This document shows positions 18,701 to 29,500 of a DNA stretch of 64,000 bases, piece after piece (within the stretch, counting starts at the first letter, position 1; each line of letters opens with the position of its first letter). The notes beneath the pieces are model-generated. The model saw only the letters and a list, made by a program, of their open reading frames with translations, was not told the DNA's origin and searched no databases. The translations under genes were made by a program, and so were the position numbers. Origin of the DNA: Paenibacillus thalictri. Lineage in GTDB: Bacteria; Bacillota; Bacilli; Paenibacillales; NBRC-103111. Location: positions 62,001 to 126,000 of the forward strand of contig NZ_SIRE01000014.1 in assembly GCF_004307995.1 (NCBI RefSeq), written 5' to 3'.

Positions 18701-20401
18701 CGTTTAAGCGACGACGGTAAAACGCTCACCGCGCTTTCCAGGGGCGCGAGCCTCGTTCAAGGGGAATATCAGGTTTCCGAAGGCGTCACGCTGCAAGCTT
18801 TTGCCGCGGCTAACGTAGATATTCCTGCGCCAACGCAGCTTGAATCCATTCAGGCGAATACTTCGGCAATCGCGAACGATAACTCTCATACAAAGGTGAA
18901 TGTAACCAATGCAGGGGAAACGCTTGGATTCCAGCTTGTGTATAAAGTGTTCTCCAAAGGCGCGGGCGCAGCGCCGCCTGCCTTAAATCAAGATATTAGC
19001 TCGTGGAGCTTCTTGCCTGCGAATGGAGTCGTATACGCAGGTGCGAGCGACAGCGTTGTGGTGGCGAAGCGGATTTCTTCAAGCAAGCTGGCCGTAGCTT
19101 CGACGGACAAGCTGTCCGCCAGCATATGGCAAGCGCCTAGCGGACCTAGCACCGGCGGTTTCCTGAACGATTCTTCCGGAGGCGGCTCTGGAGGCGGCGG
19201 CGGTGGTGGAGGCGGCCCTGTTGGAAACGGATCGGCTGTACCGTCTGAAATCATGATCAATCAGCAGCGTGTGAACGTGGAGAAAAAAGACGATGTGGTC
19301 GCAGCCGACATTACAGTCAAACATGTAGACGCCGCGGGAGCCGGGGACATCGTGATTGCTTCCCGCGACAATACGGCCAAAGGCTACAAGTTCCGTCTGG
19401 ATAAAGAAATCGCTCAGCAAGCGATCGCCAAGCGGAAAAATATCGTGATCGAGGTGCCATTAGCCAAACTAACTTTGACGCCTAATATGTTGGCCGGAAT
19501 GAAAGAAAATCTGGATATTCAAATTTTCAGAAACTTGAGTTATGAACTGGACGAGCTTGGAAGTCTGGCGGCAAGCTTAGATTCGACCTTGCTTGCCGGG
19601 GGACAAGGCGTGTCGGTCAAAACGAATATTCCCGCAGCAAGCTGGGGCAATTACGCGATCGCCCGCATTCCGCTGCCGGATTCGCTGCAGCCGGGCGATA
19701 TTACCGCGGTTGTGTTGAAAGGATCGGACGGTTCATGGACGCCGGTACCGTGGAAGCTGGATGCGACAAGCGAAGTTGCGGCCGTCAATGTGCAATTGAG
19801 CGGTGAAGGCAATCTCGTCTTTATTCGAAACGCTAAAACGTTCGGCGACGTGCAGGACAGCTTCTGGGGGAAAGACAGCATCGCTCAGGCGGCAGCCAAG
19901 CTGTTCGTGCTCGGCAAGGCGGACGATAGCTTTGAGCCGGAAAGCCGGATTACGCGAGCAGAATATCCGACGATGCTGCTGCGGGTCGCAGGGATGATGA
20001 ACAAGCGGGCCGATGCCGAATTTACGGATATCGCCGCCGACGATTGGTTTAACCGCAGTGTGGGAGTCGCCGCTCAAATGGGTGTGATCGAAGGCCTTGC
20101 GGACGGAAGTTTTGCTCCTCAAGCGACCGTATCAAGAATGGAAGCGATGACGATGGCGGGCAGGTTGCTTAAAGCCTTGGGCCGTTCTGATGAGATGTCC
20201 GCGGCGGAGGCGGAGCAAGTGCTTGACTCTTTTGCGGACGGCGCATCCGTTCCCGAGTGGGCCAAAATTCCGGTAGCAATCTGCATCAAAAACGGAATTA
20301 TCGAAGGGGACGACAACCACGTGAATCCGTCGAGCGAACTGACAAGGGCGCAGGCGGCAGCGATCGCCATCAGGCTTGATGCATGGCTTGCCAGTCATTG
20401 A
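12773..20401 (+). CDS. giant SLH-anchored cell-surface protein
   Basis: 2542 residues from a TTG at 12773, chosen because AGGAGG (12759-12764) lies 8 bases before it and the signal peptide LKLVRKTLVL...SVFA-E starts there; an in-frame ATG at 12725 has no such site. Regions: an N-terminal beta-rich domain, a long stretch of alternating-hydrophobic strands (about 909-1260), fibronectin/Ig-like modules (about 1570-1690 and 1826-1920, with VQVRDGAGNENTA), a poly-glycine linker (about 2133-2150), a domain that often precedes SLH modules, and three SLH modules (about 2357-2542; WGKDSIAQAA, DDWFNRSVGVAAQMGVI, PEWAKIPVAICIKNGII). SLH modules bind pyruvylated secondary cell-wall polymer. No catalytic domain was recognised. 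Second gene of the surface operon, 114 bases after the first. Confidence 0.88.
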   Translation: MKLVRKTLVLLLALIVITSANIQVASVFAETLTAPKVTVLQNDFIKITVDNATGRYGIRTVEGQPVRKKDQNVDMLFRGDDPETSFTTFRIDGTDYIFGNPYKFTANFFSEITPPRIVANANGTRQIETVWTIKGVEIKQILMLYADASNKQNAGNVNIRYEVVNRSGAQVQMGSRILLDTMVGSNDGPEFQIGTGYKVPLSVERKFVHEPDSSIPEEDRAYYKLPPYWVMRDKLDLSNPQATNVIAYGFNNFAEQNINILDEMIVGHWNALANTKWDYTPNPNLDFTRDTNDYGTADSAVALYWQPKPLANQTMQSFETVYGLGEIIAPDKVFSIRFMDTPQQLATLSDNSDYADEGIFDMNAEVENLASFNMEQSYIDTELTLDSGLNFVKLDDQGKIVRDAKGKALTESYRSKVLRFQKPATPAEAEQGIVPKFKPGDTITTSFKVQAKGKPWPTTKQYMMTVRSPETEASLQGETDEGIKAQYESNKSNFILLPAIGNAVPTYVFGMSPKEVYNADVKYLTVNISNIEAYNPGNETTEPNFDLFLKEKVTGKRYKVPIKSSVIMQPTDDGFSGDMRITYRGGYLVDSKGTVIQAGLGPELPLGQYQVEINYKGDTGGDAEIASMYSITTSQTFTVSDDDKNRIREAKVMAVYKQTFDLMNAPNSLGGELLKELNSAFPNAPFQAGMNLADAVGVFKKAKLFVSMASKALDPKFDSDAYNDILTLKKVPAYNYLLFDSEQAMDEFFEDKSREKLVEIRGMIKQAGSGNDQTVVVDTKTEPAIINDAVAYKGKDMVFTRGKLDVFGVKQNVTGYDTMPFFDTLFVKGDGTLSVASSGFVFHKGEWTLDFFNGFNKTLGNGYTVLQTEYPEPKDNSEDNSLNGSLKWATGALGDRLNPFKQLMVEFVYFNKHTLFSAPSFMFSGFGISFNDFILRQGGVSFGGTISLKILEAEVKNVVFNEKGFVGIDAALKFDLNQELGLIGPSKKVGDAKKDDPKAPSGEINITHYVQPVTGVSNRYGLKFAAELKSMAGIGAEISFKKVADGRILPDVLAFKASLPSPGIPITGATYLTGVRGALRELADTIAGGTKDDPFPLVIQAGISTRFGVAPAYHFGDIDLTLKRTGIKLEGKLSFSTKADATKDDLIPMLTLALIEAQWVTPWFVRLQAEVDIGGWNVIVGRVGIFVGENLEKHRTDFEGYIGAKVQIPDAVPVVGGIPLASVFFGLNNDKIWGSVGILFISVGITYYWGGGVEFGTSGEELPEGFTHLLVNDPERGQRLLVIGQGMKTVATSWVEAEKQTHEIIYRDIAPGMQILDNGAMNIGVGGIVVKNSGRQHEIPTSGISGNAIIEVEYTDQDVPNLALKNASGKQYPIIFDSSNTNPAATAFTQYIPAKQSSDQVDHRKAFIVVPQEQIKDSGVWTLTSSSAVQTRLLNVPTLPQLTSVSLTKDSGDANKFTASWNVHNAKAGDTINLYLTKDAVSGNMTKLENGKEVLDPGDPGMLIAKDIPVAEGSKAIDVTKINTMGQDEDIRGLLQQGSYYLRAELKSDAAFGTKTSAEKFDIVDPLAPQEVSDVVIEPAGNGYFELSFRPAAKKPALANFEHSYMINAMQEQNGKLVSYPNFGELMFTEAELEGHWNAATGKYEGIHLGGWTATTTSDDVDPNSLNGEVLDPSKVKYTGLQVGQEYVVGVSSVVKPAKEADKNENYHYAARTDSVKKLLPVPAKPVLETSKEQLGAPQPKIDKLTGNIVQQNIELFSDQQDVMVEAFYDGQPIGKTTLQNEAAGSHGTLQLTSFTTDGTYAIELLATNTKTQDYKVKMLYLTVDTIAPVLYLNEPLTGARTSGGNIRFAGKTSNDAVLKVIENKKETTLNVADDGTFSGEVAVESADPTVQLTVQVRDGAGNENTAIVSVTNDKFNVPAGLVIKQMPTMKPGDNVKLEASLRISDGKDVQGKPKFKEIPVSADKVSYSLLSGDAARLSDDGKTLTALSRGASLVQGEYQVSEGVTLQAFAAANVDIPAPTQLESIQANTSAIANDNSHTKVNVTNAGETLGFQLVYKVFSKGAGAAPPALNQDISSWSFLPANGVVYAGASDSVVVAKRISSSKLAVASTDKLSASIWQAPSGPSTGGFLNDSSGGGSGGGGGGGGGPVGNGSAVPSEIMINQQRVNVEKKDDVVAADITVKHVDAAGAGDIVIASRDNTAKGYKFRLDKEIAQQAIAKRKNIVIEVPLAKLTLTPNMLAGMKENLDIQIFRNLSYELDELGSLAASLDSTLLAGGQGVSVKTNIPAASWGNYAIARIPLPDSLQPGDITAVVLKGSDGSWTPVPWKLDATSEVAAVNVQLSGEGNLVFIRNAKTFGDVQDSFWGKDSIAQAAAKLFVLGKADDSFEPESRITRAEYPTMLLRVAGMMNKRADAEFTDIAADDWFNRSVGVAAQMGVIEGLADGSFAPQATVSRMEAMTMAGRLLKALGRSDEMSAAEAEQVLDSFADGASVPEWAKIPVAICIKNGIIEGDDNHVNPSSELTRAQAAAIAIRLDAWLASH

Positions 20402-20442
20402 TTTCCTGAATATACCAATTCCTAAAGCTGCTTATTTCCAGA

Positions 20443-20482
20443 GGGTACCGACATAAGTCTTTACGGCTTGTGCCGGTATCCC
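20443..20482 (+). other. intercistronic hairpin between the second and third giant genes
   Basis: GGGTACCG (20443-20450) pairs with CGGTATCCC (20474-20482) with one bulged A, extended inward by partial pairing of ACATAAG with CTTGTG. The following TTCTGTCTTCT is only mildly T-rich, so it could be a partial terminator that lowers expression of the third gene. Confidence 0.4.
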
Positions 20483-20543
20483 TTCTGTCTTCTGCAAGTG
20501 GCTGTTCATCAGACGATTTTTACCAAATTGAGGCGGTGTAAAA

Positions 20544-23500
20544 ATGGCATTAAAGCAAAAATCAATCTATGCGATTGTATTTGCTGGTATATGTATCGCA
20601 TTGCTGGCAGGCTTAACGGCTTATCAGGCAAACGCAAGCACGGGACGCTGGACGGACGGCAGCAATCCGGACACAAGTTGGTTTGACGTCGATCCAACTT
20701 TTGGTACTTTTACGATTAATACGCCGGCTAAGCTGGCGGGCGTCGCCAAGCTGGTCAACGACGGGGTCAACAGAAACGGCGTCCCCGTCAACGGTCTCAG
20801 CGGCAAAAGACTGGAAGTCAATCAGGATCTGGACTTATCCGCTTATTATTGGATGCCGATCGGCACCGATGCCAACCCGTTTAAAGGGACGCTGATCACG
20901 GCCGACGGGCTCATCAAAGAAATTCGCGGCATGAAGGTGGCCGACGATCTGGCGTACGGAGGCTTGATCGGATACATGGACGGGGCGACGGTAGGCGGCT
21001 TCAAGTTTACCAGCACGGGAAACATCAACATGCCTTCCGTCACGCGGGACGTGTACGTCGGAGCGGCTGTCGGCAAGATGGTCAACAACAGCTATTTGTA
21101 CGATATAACCAATGATATGACCGTTACGGTCAATTCCGGTTCCCAGGTTGCTCATGCGGGGGGCATCATTGGTCAAAGCGAAGGCAATATATCCAACCTC
21201 GTCAACAACGGAGCGGTTACCGTATCCGGGGGGACGGTATACGCCGGCGGAGTCACCGGCAGCGTATACGGCAGCGGATTAAATGCCGTTAAATTGTGGA
21301 ATTACAAGGCGCTTAACGCGACTGGCCAACCGGGCAAAGACGTGTATGCCGGCGGCATTGCAGGTTATTCGCCCGTATCGATCAAGATGAGCGATTACAA
21401 CACGGCGATTTCCAACTCCGGCAACGTAACCGTTTCGGGAGGGGCGAACCTTTATGCCGGAGGCATATTAGGCAAAGCGAGCGGGTTAGCGGTCTTTTCT
21501 CCGAGCACGACCAACAGCGGCGCGGTAACGGTTACGGCAGCTTCGGCAACCTCTTCGTATGCCGGGGCGTTGGCCGGTTCGCTTGGCACCACGCAGGCGG
21601 CGGATCTTGTTTTTGCCAACACGGGGATTGTCACGAATAACGGCGGCAGCAACGCATATACGGGAGGTCTGGCCGGTTATGCCGAGGGCGCGCTAACTTA
21701 TGTCCAGAACTATACGAACAGCATAGCTATCACGGTAACCGGCAAGGATCATCTTTACACCGGCGGTTTGGTCGGTTATGCGTCGGGGAATCTGATATTT
21801 AAAGGTGCGACGAAAAATACGGCGGTAATTCAAGTTTCCGGGGGAGGGCAGCCGAATCAGCCGGATGAAGCCTATACCGGCGGTTTAGTCGGTTATGGCG
21901 CGGCGCGGGTGCTTTTTGATAACACGGCGGCAGCTGCTTTTCAAAATAGCGGTGCGCTTACCGTAACAGGCGGCACCGGCCTTTACACAGGCGGCATTGT
22001 CGGCAATGGAGCTTACGCGAGAACAAGCGGCGACCCAAGCGACAATGTAACAAGTATCGCAGACATCCGGGTCACCGGTGTAAAGAAGCTTTACACGGGC
22101 GGTTTTATCGGTATCGTTCCGCAGGAAAGCGTCGATAAAGCGATTGCCGGGGCAACGTTTGCAAACGACATCACGGTGACGGCCATGGCTTCCGGCCCGG
22201 ACAACACCGTCAGCACCGGCGGCATCGTCGGCTATTATGTGAATGGCAGCGGCAACGGAAGCATCAGCGGGGCAACCTGGAAACGAACGCAAACCGGCGT
22301 GGACGGCAACAATGATCCGACATACAGCGGCGGCACGCTGAAATCGACAGGCGGCGGCGCGTATACCTATACGGGCGGTATTGCTGGCTACGTTAAAGGC
22401 GGCCAAATATCCGGCGCAGCCGCAGGCAACACGGCGGTCAGCTACGCGACCATTACGGCCGACGGCTTTATCGGCGGAATTGCCGGGTATTTGAATGGCA
22501 CGATAAATACGGCGACCGTCAAATATTTGGACGCAACGGTTCAGACCGCGGACGGTTACGCCGGCGGAATTGCCGGAACCGCGCAAGGCGCAATCAGCGG
22601 AGCGACCGTAGGCGATGCCGCGGCGGCGGGCAGCGACAGCGTGAAATTGGCTGCGCCTGCCGGTATCGACCGTTTGACGGCTGGTGGTCTTGTCGGGCAA
22701 AGCGAAGGGCCGCTGACGGCCACGGGCAGCTTGGTCACACGCATCGCCTTGCTTAACGAAGCGGGCAAAAGCGGCTACAATCTGGGCGGCATGGCCGGCA
22801 TATTGGCCGCGGGCGCGCAAATCGGCGCTGCCGGGTCACCGGTGGAAGTCAAGCAGCTTAATATGACCGCCAATGCGGTCGATAGCAATGTGGGAGGCGC
22901 GATCGGCATCAACCGCTCCGAGGCCATTACGCGGCTGCAAATCGAAAATGTCGCGATCCAAGTGCCGGTTTCCGGGAGCAGGATCGGCGGCGCGATCGGC
23001 CTTCAGGAAGCCGTAATGATTGTGCCAAGCAGCGGTTTTGCGATCACGGCGCAAGATATTTCCATCGTATCGCCGGGCAGCAACAACCAGATCGGCGGCA
23101 TCGCCGGCAAAAACACCGGGGTCACCAACATGGTGAAAACGCAAAATCATTTGCTTGAAGTTAGCGGCGACAATGTTCAGCTCGGCGGCATCGCCGGCCG
23201 TTCCGAGGCGCCCGATAACAGCGCGTCGCTGGCCGGCATCGCCGGCGCATGGGTGCGGGCCGGCGAGCAACTGCTGCTGAAGGCGACGGGAGCCAACGCG
23301 ATGGTCGGCGGCATTGCCGGATCTGCGCGGAACACTGAAATCAAAGATCCGGTGATCGATGCCGAGCTTCCCGATACTGCAACGATTTCCGTTACGGGAG
23401 CGAACGCTAAAGCGGGCGGTATTGCCGGCAACATCGAAAACAGCAAAATCGTCGGCGATGCGGTGAAGGTGAACGTGGACAACCTGTTTATTACAAGCGC

Positions 23501-26500
23501 GGTTTCTGCGACGGCACCGTATATCGGCGGCATTGCCGGATACAACGACAAGACGCGGGTGGAAAAAATGGCGTCGGGCAACGTCAACCTCATCGTTGCC
23601 AGCCCGAACGCGGTTGTTGGCGGCATGACCGGTTATAACCTGAGCGGCGACACCGCCGCGGTTATCGTCAACAATCATACGGATGCGCTGAGCATCAAGG
23701 TAAATCCGACCGCTACCCCGTCTACAGTCGGCGGCATCGTTGGCGTCAATGACCGCCGCGTGACAGATCCGAGCGTGAATCCGGGAACGGCGGTCAGCAC
23801 GATCCAAAACAGCCGGATTGTCGGAACGATCCAGGTGACCGCGGACGCTGCGATCACCGGCGGCATGGTCGGCGAAAATCGCAGCCTGATCGCCAACAAC
23901 AGCATCTCCGATAAAATTTCGGTGATTTCCAGAGGGAAATCCGCCATTGTCGGCGGTTTGGCCGGTGTAAATACGGAGCTAGGCACGTTGTATTACACGT
24001 ATTCCAATGCCAACTTGACGGTCGAAGGCGAAAATACGCTGCTCGGCGGTTTGGTCGGCGAAAACCGCGGCCAGGTGATCGCTTCTTATGTAGACATCGA
24101 CATTAGCGGCAGCGCCAATGGCACGGACGGCAATCCCGTTTATTTGGGCGGCGTGATCGGCCGCAACAGCGGGACGATCGACAAATCGTATTCGGTGTCC
24201 AAAGTAACGGCCAAAGGCAGCTACACGATGGTCGGGGGCCTGGTTGGCGAGCACGCCGCCGGCAGCATCACAAACTCGTATGCGGCCAAAGAAGTTATTG
24301 CCAGCAGCGATCATTCGTTTGCCGGGGGATTGCTCGGCCGCATTGTGGGCGGCACCGTGACGACCGCTTATTCGGCGGGCAAAGTAACGGCGTCCGGAGA
24401 GGGCTCGCTGGCCGGCGGATTTGCCGGACATTACGACAATACAAGCAAGGAATTGCTGTTTAAAACATATTACGTCAAAGATGTAGACAACAATATCAAC
24501 GAAGATTTACCGGATTTCGCCGAAGGCACCATGTTATGGCTGAACGTGCAGGCGCGGCTCAGCACGATTTTGGCGGAAACGCTGAGAAACAGAGATAACT
24601 TCCCTTCATTGTCCGGCTGGGATTTTGTTGCAACATGGAGGTACGGCTCGCTGGATGCGGTATATAAATATCCCGAGTTGATCCGCGTGGCCAACAGCGG
24701 CGGAGAAACCGGCAACGGGGATGATGTCAACGCCAATATCAACTGGTATATGCGCGATCCCAACGCATTCAGCTTTGAATTGAAAACCGAAGCGGAGCTT
24801 GCGGGGCTAGCCGCGATCGTCAACGGGTCGCTGCCCGGCGTCACCAAATTCTCCTTTGAAGGCAAAACGATCAAGGTGGCAAACCCGATCCATATCCAAT
24901 CGAAGCAGTGGACGCCGATCGGCATCGGCGAAGACAGCCCGTTCGAGGGCAGCTTTAACGGGAACAATCAGTTGATCGACGGACTGACGTTAACGCCGGT
25001 AGTTTCGTATTCCGGGCTGTTTGGCGTAATCGGTCAGCAGGGCAAGGTCGAGAATATCCGCATCGAACCTTTGGCGGTGGCCGGCCAGCAGTTTACCGGC
25101 GTGCTGGCGGGAGTTAACAAAGGCGCTGTAGCCAACATCAACATCAAGCTGCTGAACGGGGCAAAAGTCAGCGGCGGCACCGTAGGCAGCGTGCTCGGCA
25201 AAAACACGGGCACCGTGTCGGCGCTTGCGATCACTCTGGAAGGCGGCAGCCGCATCGAAGCGACGGGCGCCAATGCGGTGGCCGGCGGGCTGATCGGCGA
25301 CAACGCGTTTGCGCTGAACCCGGGATGGTTTACGTTCCAACCGACGGATGCCAGCATCGGCAGCGCGGCAACCCATGCTACGGTCGGCGGATTGATCGGC
25401 AGACAAACCGGCGACGTAAGCGGAATGAACATAAATATTGCGACGAATTATCGCATTTCGACGACAGGCGCAAACAACATCTTGGGCGGACTGATCGGCC
25501 AGCACGTATCCGGTAAAGCGGATCGCATTACCGTGACTTTCACCGACAGTACGCTGCAAGCGCTTGGCGCGGGATCGACGCTCGGCGGCATCATCGGCCA
25601 ATCCGATTCCGGCAGCACGATCAGCAACGCGACGCTGAAAGCGGCGCAAAGCGGGCAGCATATGACCGTCAACGGCATCGTCGGCGGGATCGTGGGAACC
25701 AAGGAAGGCCGCGGCACCAACGCTTTTGACCTCGAAGCAGTGAAGGTCGACAACGTGACGATGGCTACTTTGGACGGAAGCGCTCAGGCCGTTCTTGGCG
25801 GGATCGCCGGCAAATTAAGCAACACCGCGCTGAAGCAAGCGGAAGTCAGCGGCGCGCTGCAAGCGGCCGGAGAGCAAGTGATTGCGGGCGGGATCGCCGG
25901 ACAAGCCGACAATTCCATTTTATATATGGTAAAAGTAACCTCGGACATCGAAGCGACAGCCAAAACGGGAGTGTCCTCCATCGGAGGCGTAGCGGGCATC
26001 ATCTCGTCAAGCAACGTCAATCTGGCTTTCGATTTCGGCAAGCTGGCTCCGTTCTACAGAGGCATCTACAATGCTTCCGTCACGAATAAAACGATAAAAG
26101 CGACGGGAAGCGACAGCGCGGCGGATATGTATGTCGGCGGCATCGCCGGTAAAAATACGGCGGCATCGATTTACCATGCCGAATCGCTCCCGGCGATCTC
26201 GGTTAGCGGCGGGAAAACCGTAGTTGTCGGCGGCATCGCCGGCTACAGCAGCGGGGTGATCGTCAGCTCCGCGGCGCACAGCGGCATCACGGCCGATACA
26301 AGCCGCATGTACCATGTCGGCGGGGCAGTCGGCCAAGCCGGAGGCGGCGAAATTCATTACGTCACGGTGACTTCGACGGATGGCGGTAAAATCGCCGTAA
26401 GCAGCACCGTGACGAAACCGGGCATGACGCCGGCCGCTTATGTCGGCGGTTTTGCGGGAACGGCCGACAATACGCTGTTTGCCGATTCTTTTACCGGCCT

Positions 26501-29500
26501 GCCTGTGCAGGTGGTATCCGACAATCAGGATGACACCTTATACGCCGGCGGTTTTGCCGGTTTGCTGGGGGATGCCGACCCGTCCGGCTCGGGTTCCATC
26601 CAACGGGCTTACGCCACAGGAAACGTCGAAGTTCAAGGCATCACAGGCGCTTATGCAGGCGGGTTTGCCGGCTCGGCGGACCGCTACGCCATCACCGAAG
26701 CTTATACGACAGGAAATGTCGCAAATACGGGCTTCGATACGCGCACCGGCGGATTCGCCGGGGTGGTCGAACGCTCGGCCAGCGTGAAAAAAGCTTATGC
26801 GGTGCAGGAGAAAGTGACCACGACCGGGATCAATCATGCGACCAGGTCGTATACCGGCGGGTTTGCGGGGTATAACGACGGAACGATCGAAAACGCCTTT
26901 GCCGGCACTCCCGCGGTTTCGATGAATGTAACCGGCGCGAATGCGTTTAACGGCGCGTTTGTCGGTTACAACTTCAGAAACGGCAAAGTGACGTCGTCTT
27001 CTTACCTAGGCACGCTTGATCCGATCGGCCGCAATTTGGGCAGCGGGCAGCCGGCTTCGGCGGCAAGTGACGTGTCCGCTTCTTACGGCTTCGGGGGCTG
27101 GAGTTTTGACGTTGACGCATCTTATTTGAGTGTATACGACGCTTCCGATATTGCGATTCAAAATGCAAAGCAATTTACCGGCGTCGTCACGCTTTACAAC
27201 GATCCTAGCATCGATTTCTACAAATTGTTTAACCGGACTGCCGCGGCGAAACCCGATCTGAGCCGGTTTTCCTTGGGAACCGACGTTGACATGAGCGGCG
27301 TTGCCTGGATTCCGTTTGGCTCGTTCCGCGGCGAATTTGACGGTAAGGGCAAAACGATCAAAGCACTCAAGGGCTCGGCGCCGACGGCTTCAGCATACGG
27401 CTTCGCGGCGGAGAATTACGGAAAAATCGCCAACATCGCTTTTGTCGACGCAGACATCGCGGCGGGCGCGAACACGGGCATAGTCGCCGGAATCAACCAT
27501 ACCGGGGCGACAATCAGCGGCATCACGCTAAACGGCGGCAAGGTGCAAGGCGCCGATTACACCGGCGGCGCGATCGGGCTCAACAGCGGCACGGCTGACG
27601 GCATCGCCGTCAACGCTGCGGTTAGTTCCCCGAGCGGGACAATCGGCGGCATTGCCGGCGCCAATGAAGGCAAGATCAGCAAATCGTATTCCCGTGGCAC
27701 CGTCCGCAATACAAATGCGGCAGGTGCGGCGGTAACGGCGGGTGGTATTACCGGGGAGAACACAGCTGCCGGTGAAATCGCTGAATCGTTCTCGTTTGCG
27801 AACATCGCGATCGGCGCCGATCAGGCGAATGTCGGCGGTATTGCCGGGGTAAACAGCGGCAAGATCGGCAACACGTATTTCTCGGGACGTTTGAGCGCGG
27901 AAGGGACAACAAAAGTCCGCGCCGGCGGCATCGCCGGTTATGCGGCGGCGGGGACGATCGGCGACGCCTTAAATGTCGGCGAAGTCACCGCTTCGAGCGG
28001 AGGAAAGATCGTCAAAGGCCAAACATTCTTCGGCGGCATCGCCGGCCAGAAGGAAGACGCGGCAATGATTGCGGGTACTGCGTTTAATAAGCAGATGCTC
28101 AAAGCGGATACAGCTTATTACAATGCCGCTGGCAAACGGATTGCCGGAACGGAGGGTGAAGCGGCCGCGTTAATGGCCAAGGACATGGTTAAGGCGACGC
28201 CGCCAATCGCTTTGAACGGCTCCTTGTGGCAAAGTACGCAAGGCTATTACCCGCAGCTTGCCGCTTTCAGCGGCAAGACGGCTTCGAAGCTGAGCGCCGC
28301 GGCGGTCGTTTTTGGCGATAAAGATTCGATCTACAGCGTCAAAGCGGATTTCACGCTGACCGGCAACGGCGAGCTTGTCTGGAGTGCTGCGACCGATACG
28401 GCTGCAATTGAGAGCGGAACCGCAGGTTCATATAAAGGCACGTTAAAAACGGCGGGAAGCGCCGATCTGACGGCCGCGGTTGGCGGGGATACAAGAACGT
28501 TGACGGTCAATGCTCCGGCCCCTGCATTTTCCGAGACGGCCCAGAAGCCTAGAATTGTTTCCGGCGACAATCCGTTTAGCGGGCGTACATCCGTTGTGCT
28601 CGCGACGGACGAAGCCGGCGGCAAGATCGTGTATACGCTGGACGGCAGCCAACCGGACGCATGGTCTACGGTATACGCCGGCCCGATTGCAATTAGCGGC
28701 CCGACGACGATCAAGGCGATGACGATGGCTGAGGACAAAGAGAACAGCGAGGTGCTTCCGACCACTTGGATGCTGCGGACGTACGATTCCCCGGGCGGTG
28801 GAGGCGGAGGTGGGGGAGCATATCAGCCGCCCGTCACCGAACCGGCCATCACCGCAAACATCGGCTCCAAAACGGTCGCGACTGATAATCAAACCACGGT
28901 ATCCGTCGCTCATAACAGTAAGCTGACGTTAACGGCGCCGGAAGGCCAGACGATTTATTATACGACCGACGGCAGCACGCCGACGAAGGACAGTCCGCGT
29001 TATACCGGGGAAATTTTGATTACGGGCAATATGACGATCAAAATGATTACCGATAAAAACGATCAGGTTGTGGTCATCAACTACCGGGTTGAAAACGCCA
29101 AATACAATCTGAAGGACGATGCCAAGGAGACCAAGTACATTTCAGGTTATGAGAACAACGAATTTAAGCCGGATAACGCGCTGAGCCGGTACGAAATTGC
29201 TTATATGCTGAATCCGCTTCTGAATAAGGAGGACGTCACTGTCGGCAATGTGCTGAAGGGCGTTGACAGCGACAAAGAAAATCTTGTGGCGTTTTTTACG
29301 TCGGCGGGCATTATCGAGGGCTATCCGGATAACACCTTCGGCGGCGATAAAGGCTTGACGAGAGCGGAGTTTGTCGTTGTGATGTCGAGAGTGTTGAAGC
29401 TGGATATTTCTGAAGCGGGAGAGCCGCTTTTATCGGATATCCAAGGACATTGGTCGGAAAAATACATCAATGCCTTTACAAAAGCGGGCTATGTACAGGG

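Noticed and set aside
21885..23807. Long antisense frames (311 and 323 codons) opposite the GLUG gene
   Set aside because: Mirror of the GGIAG codon repeats; Ala/Asp/Arg-rich repeats with no domain.
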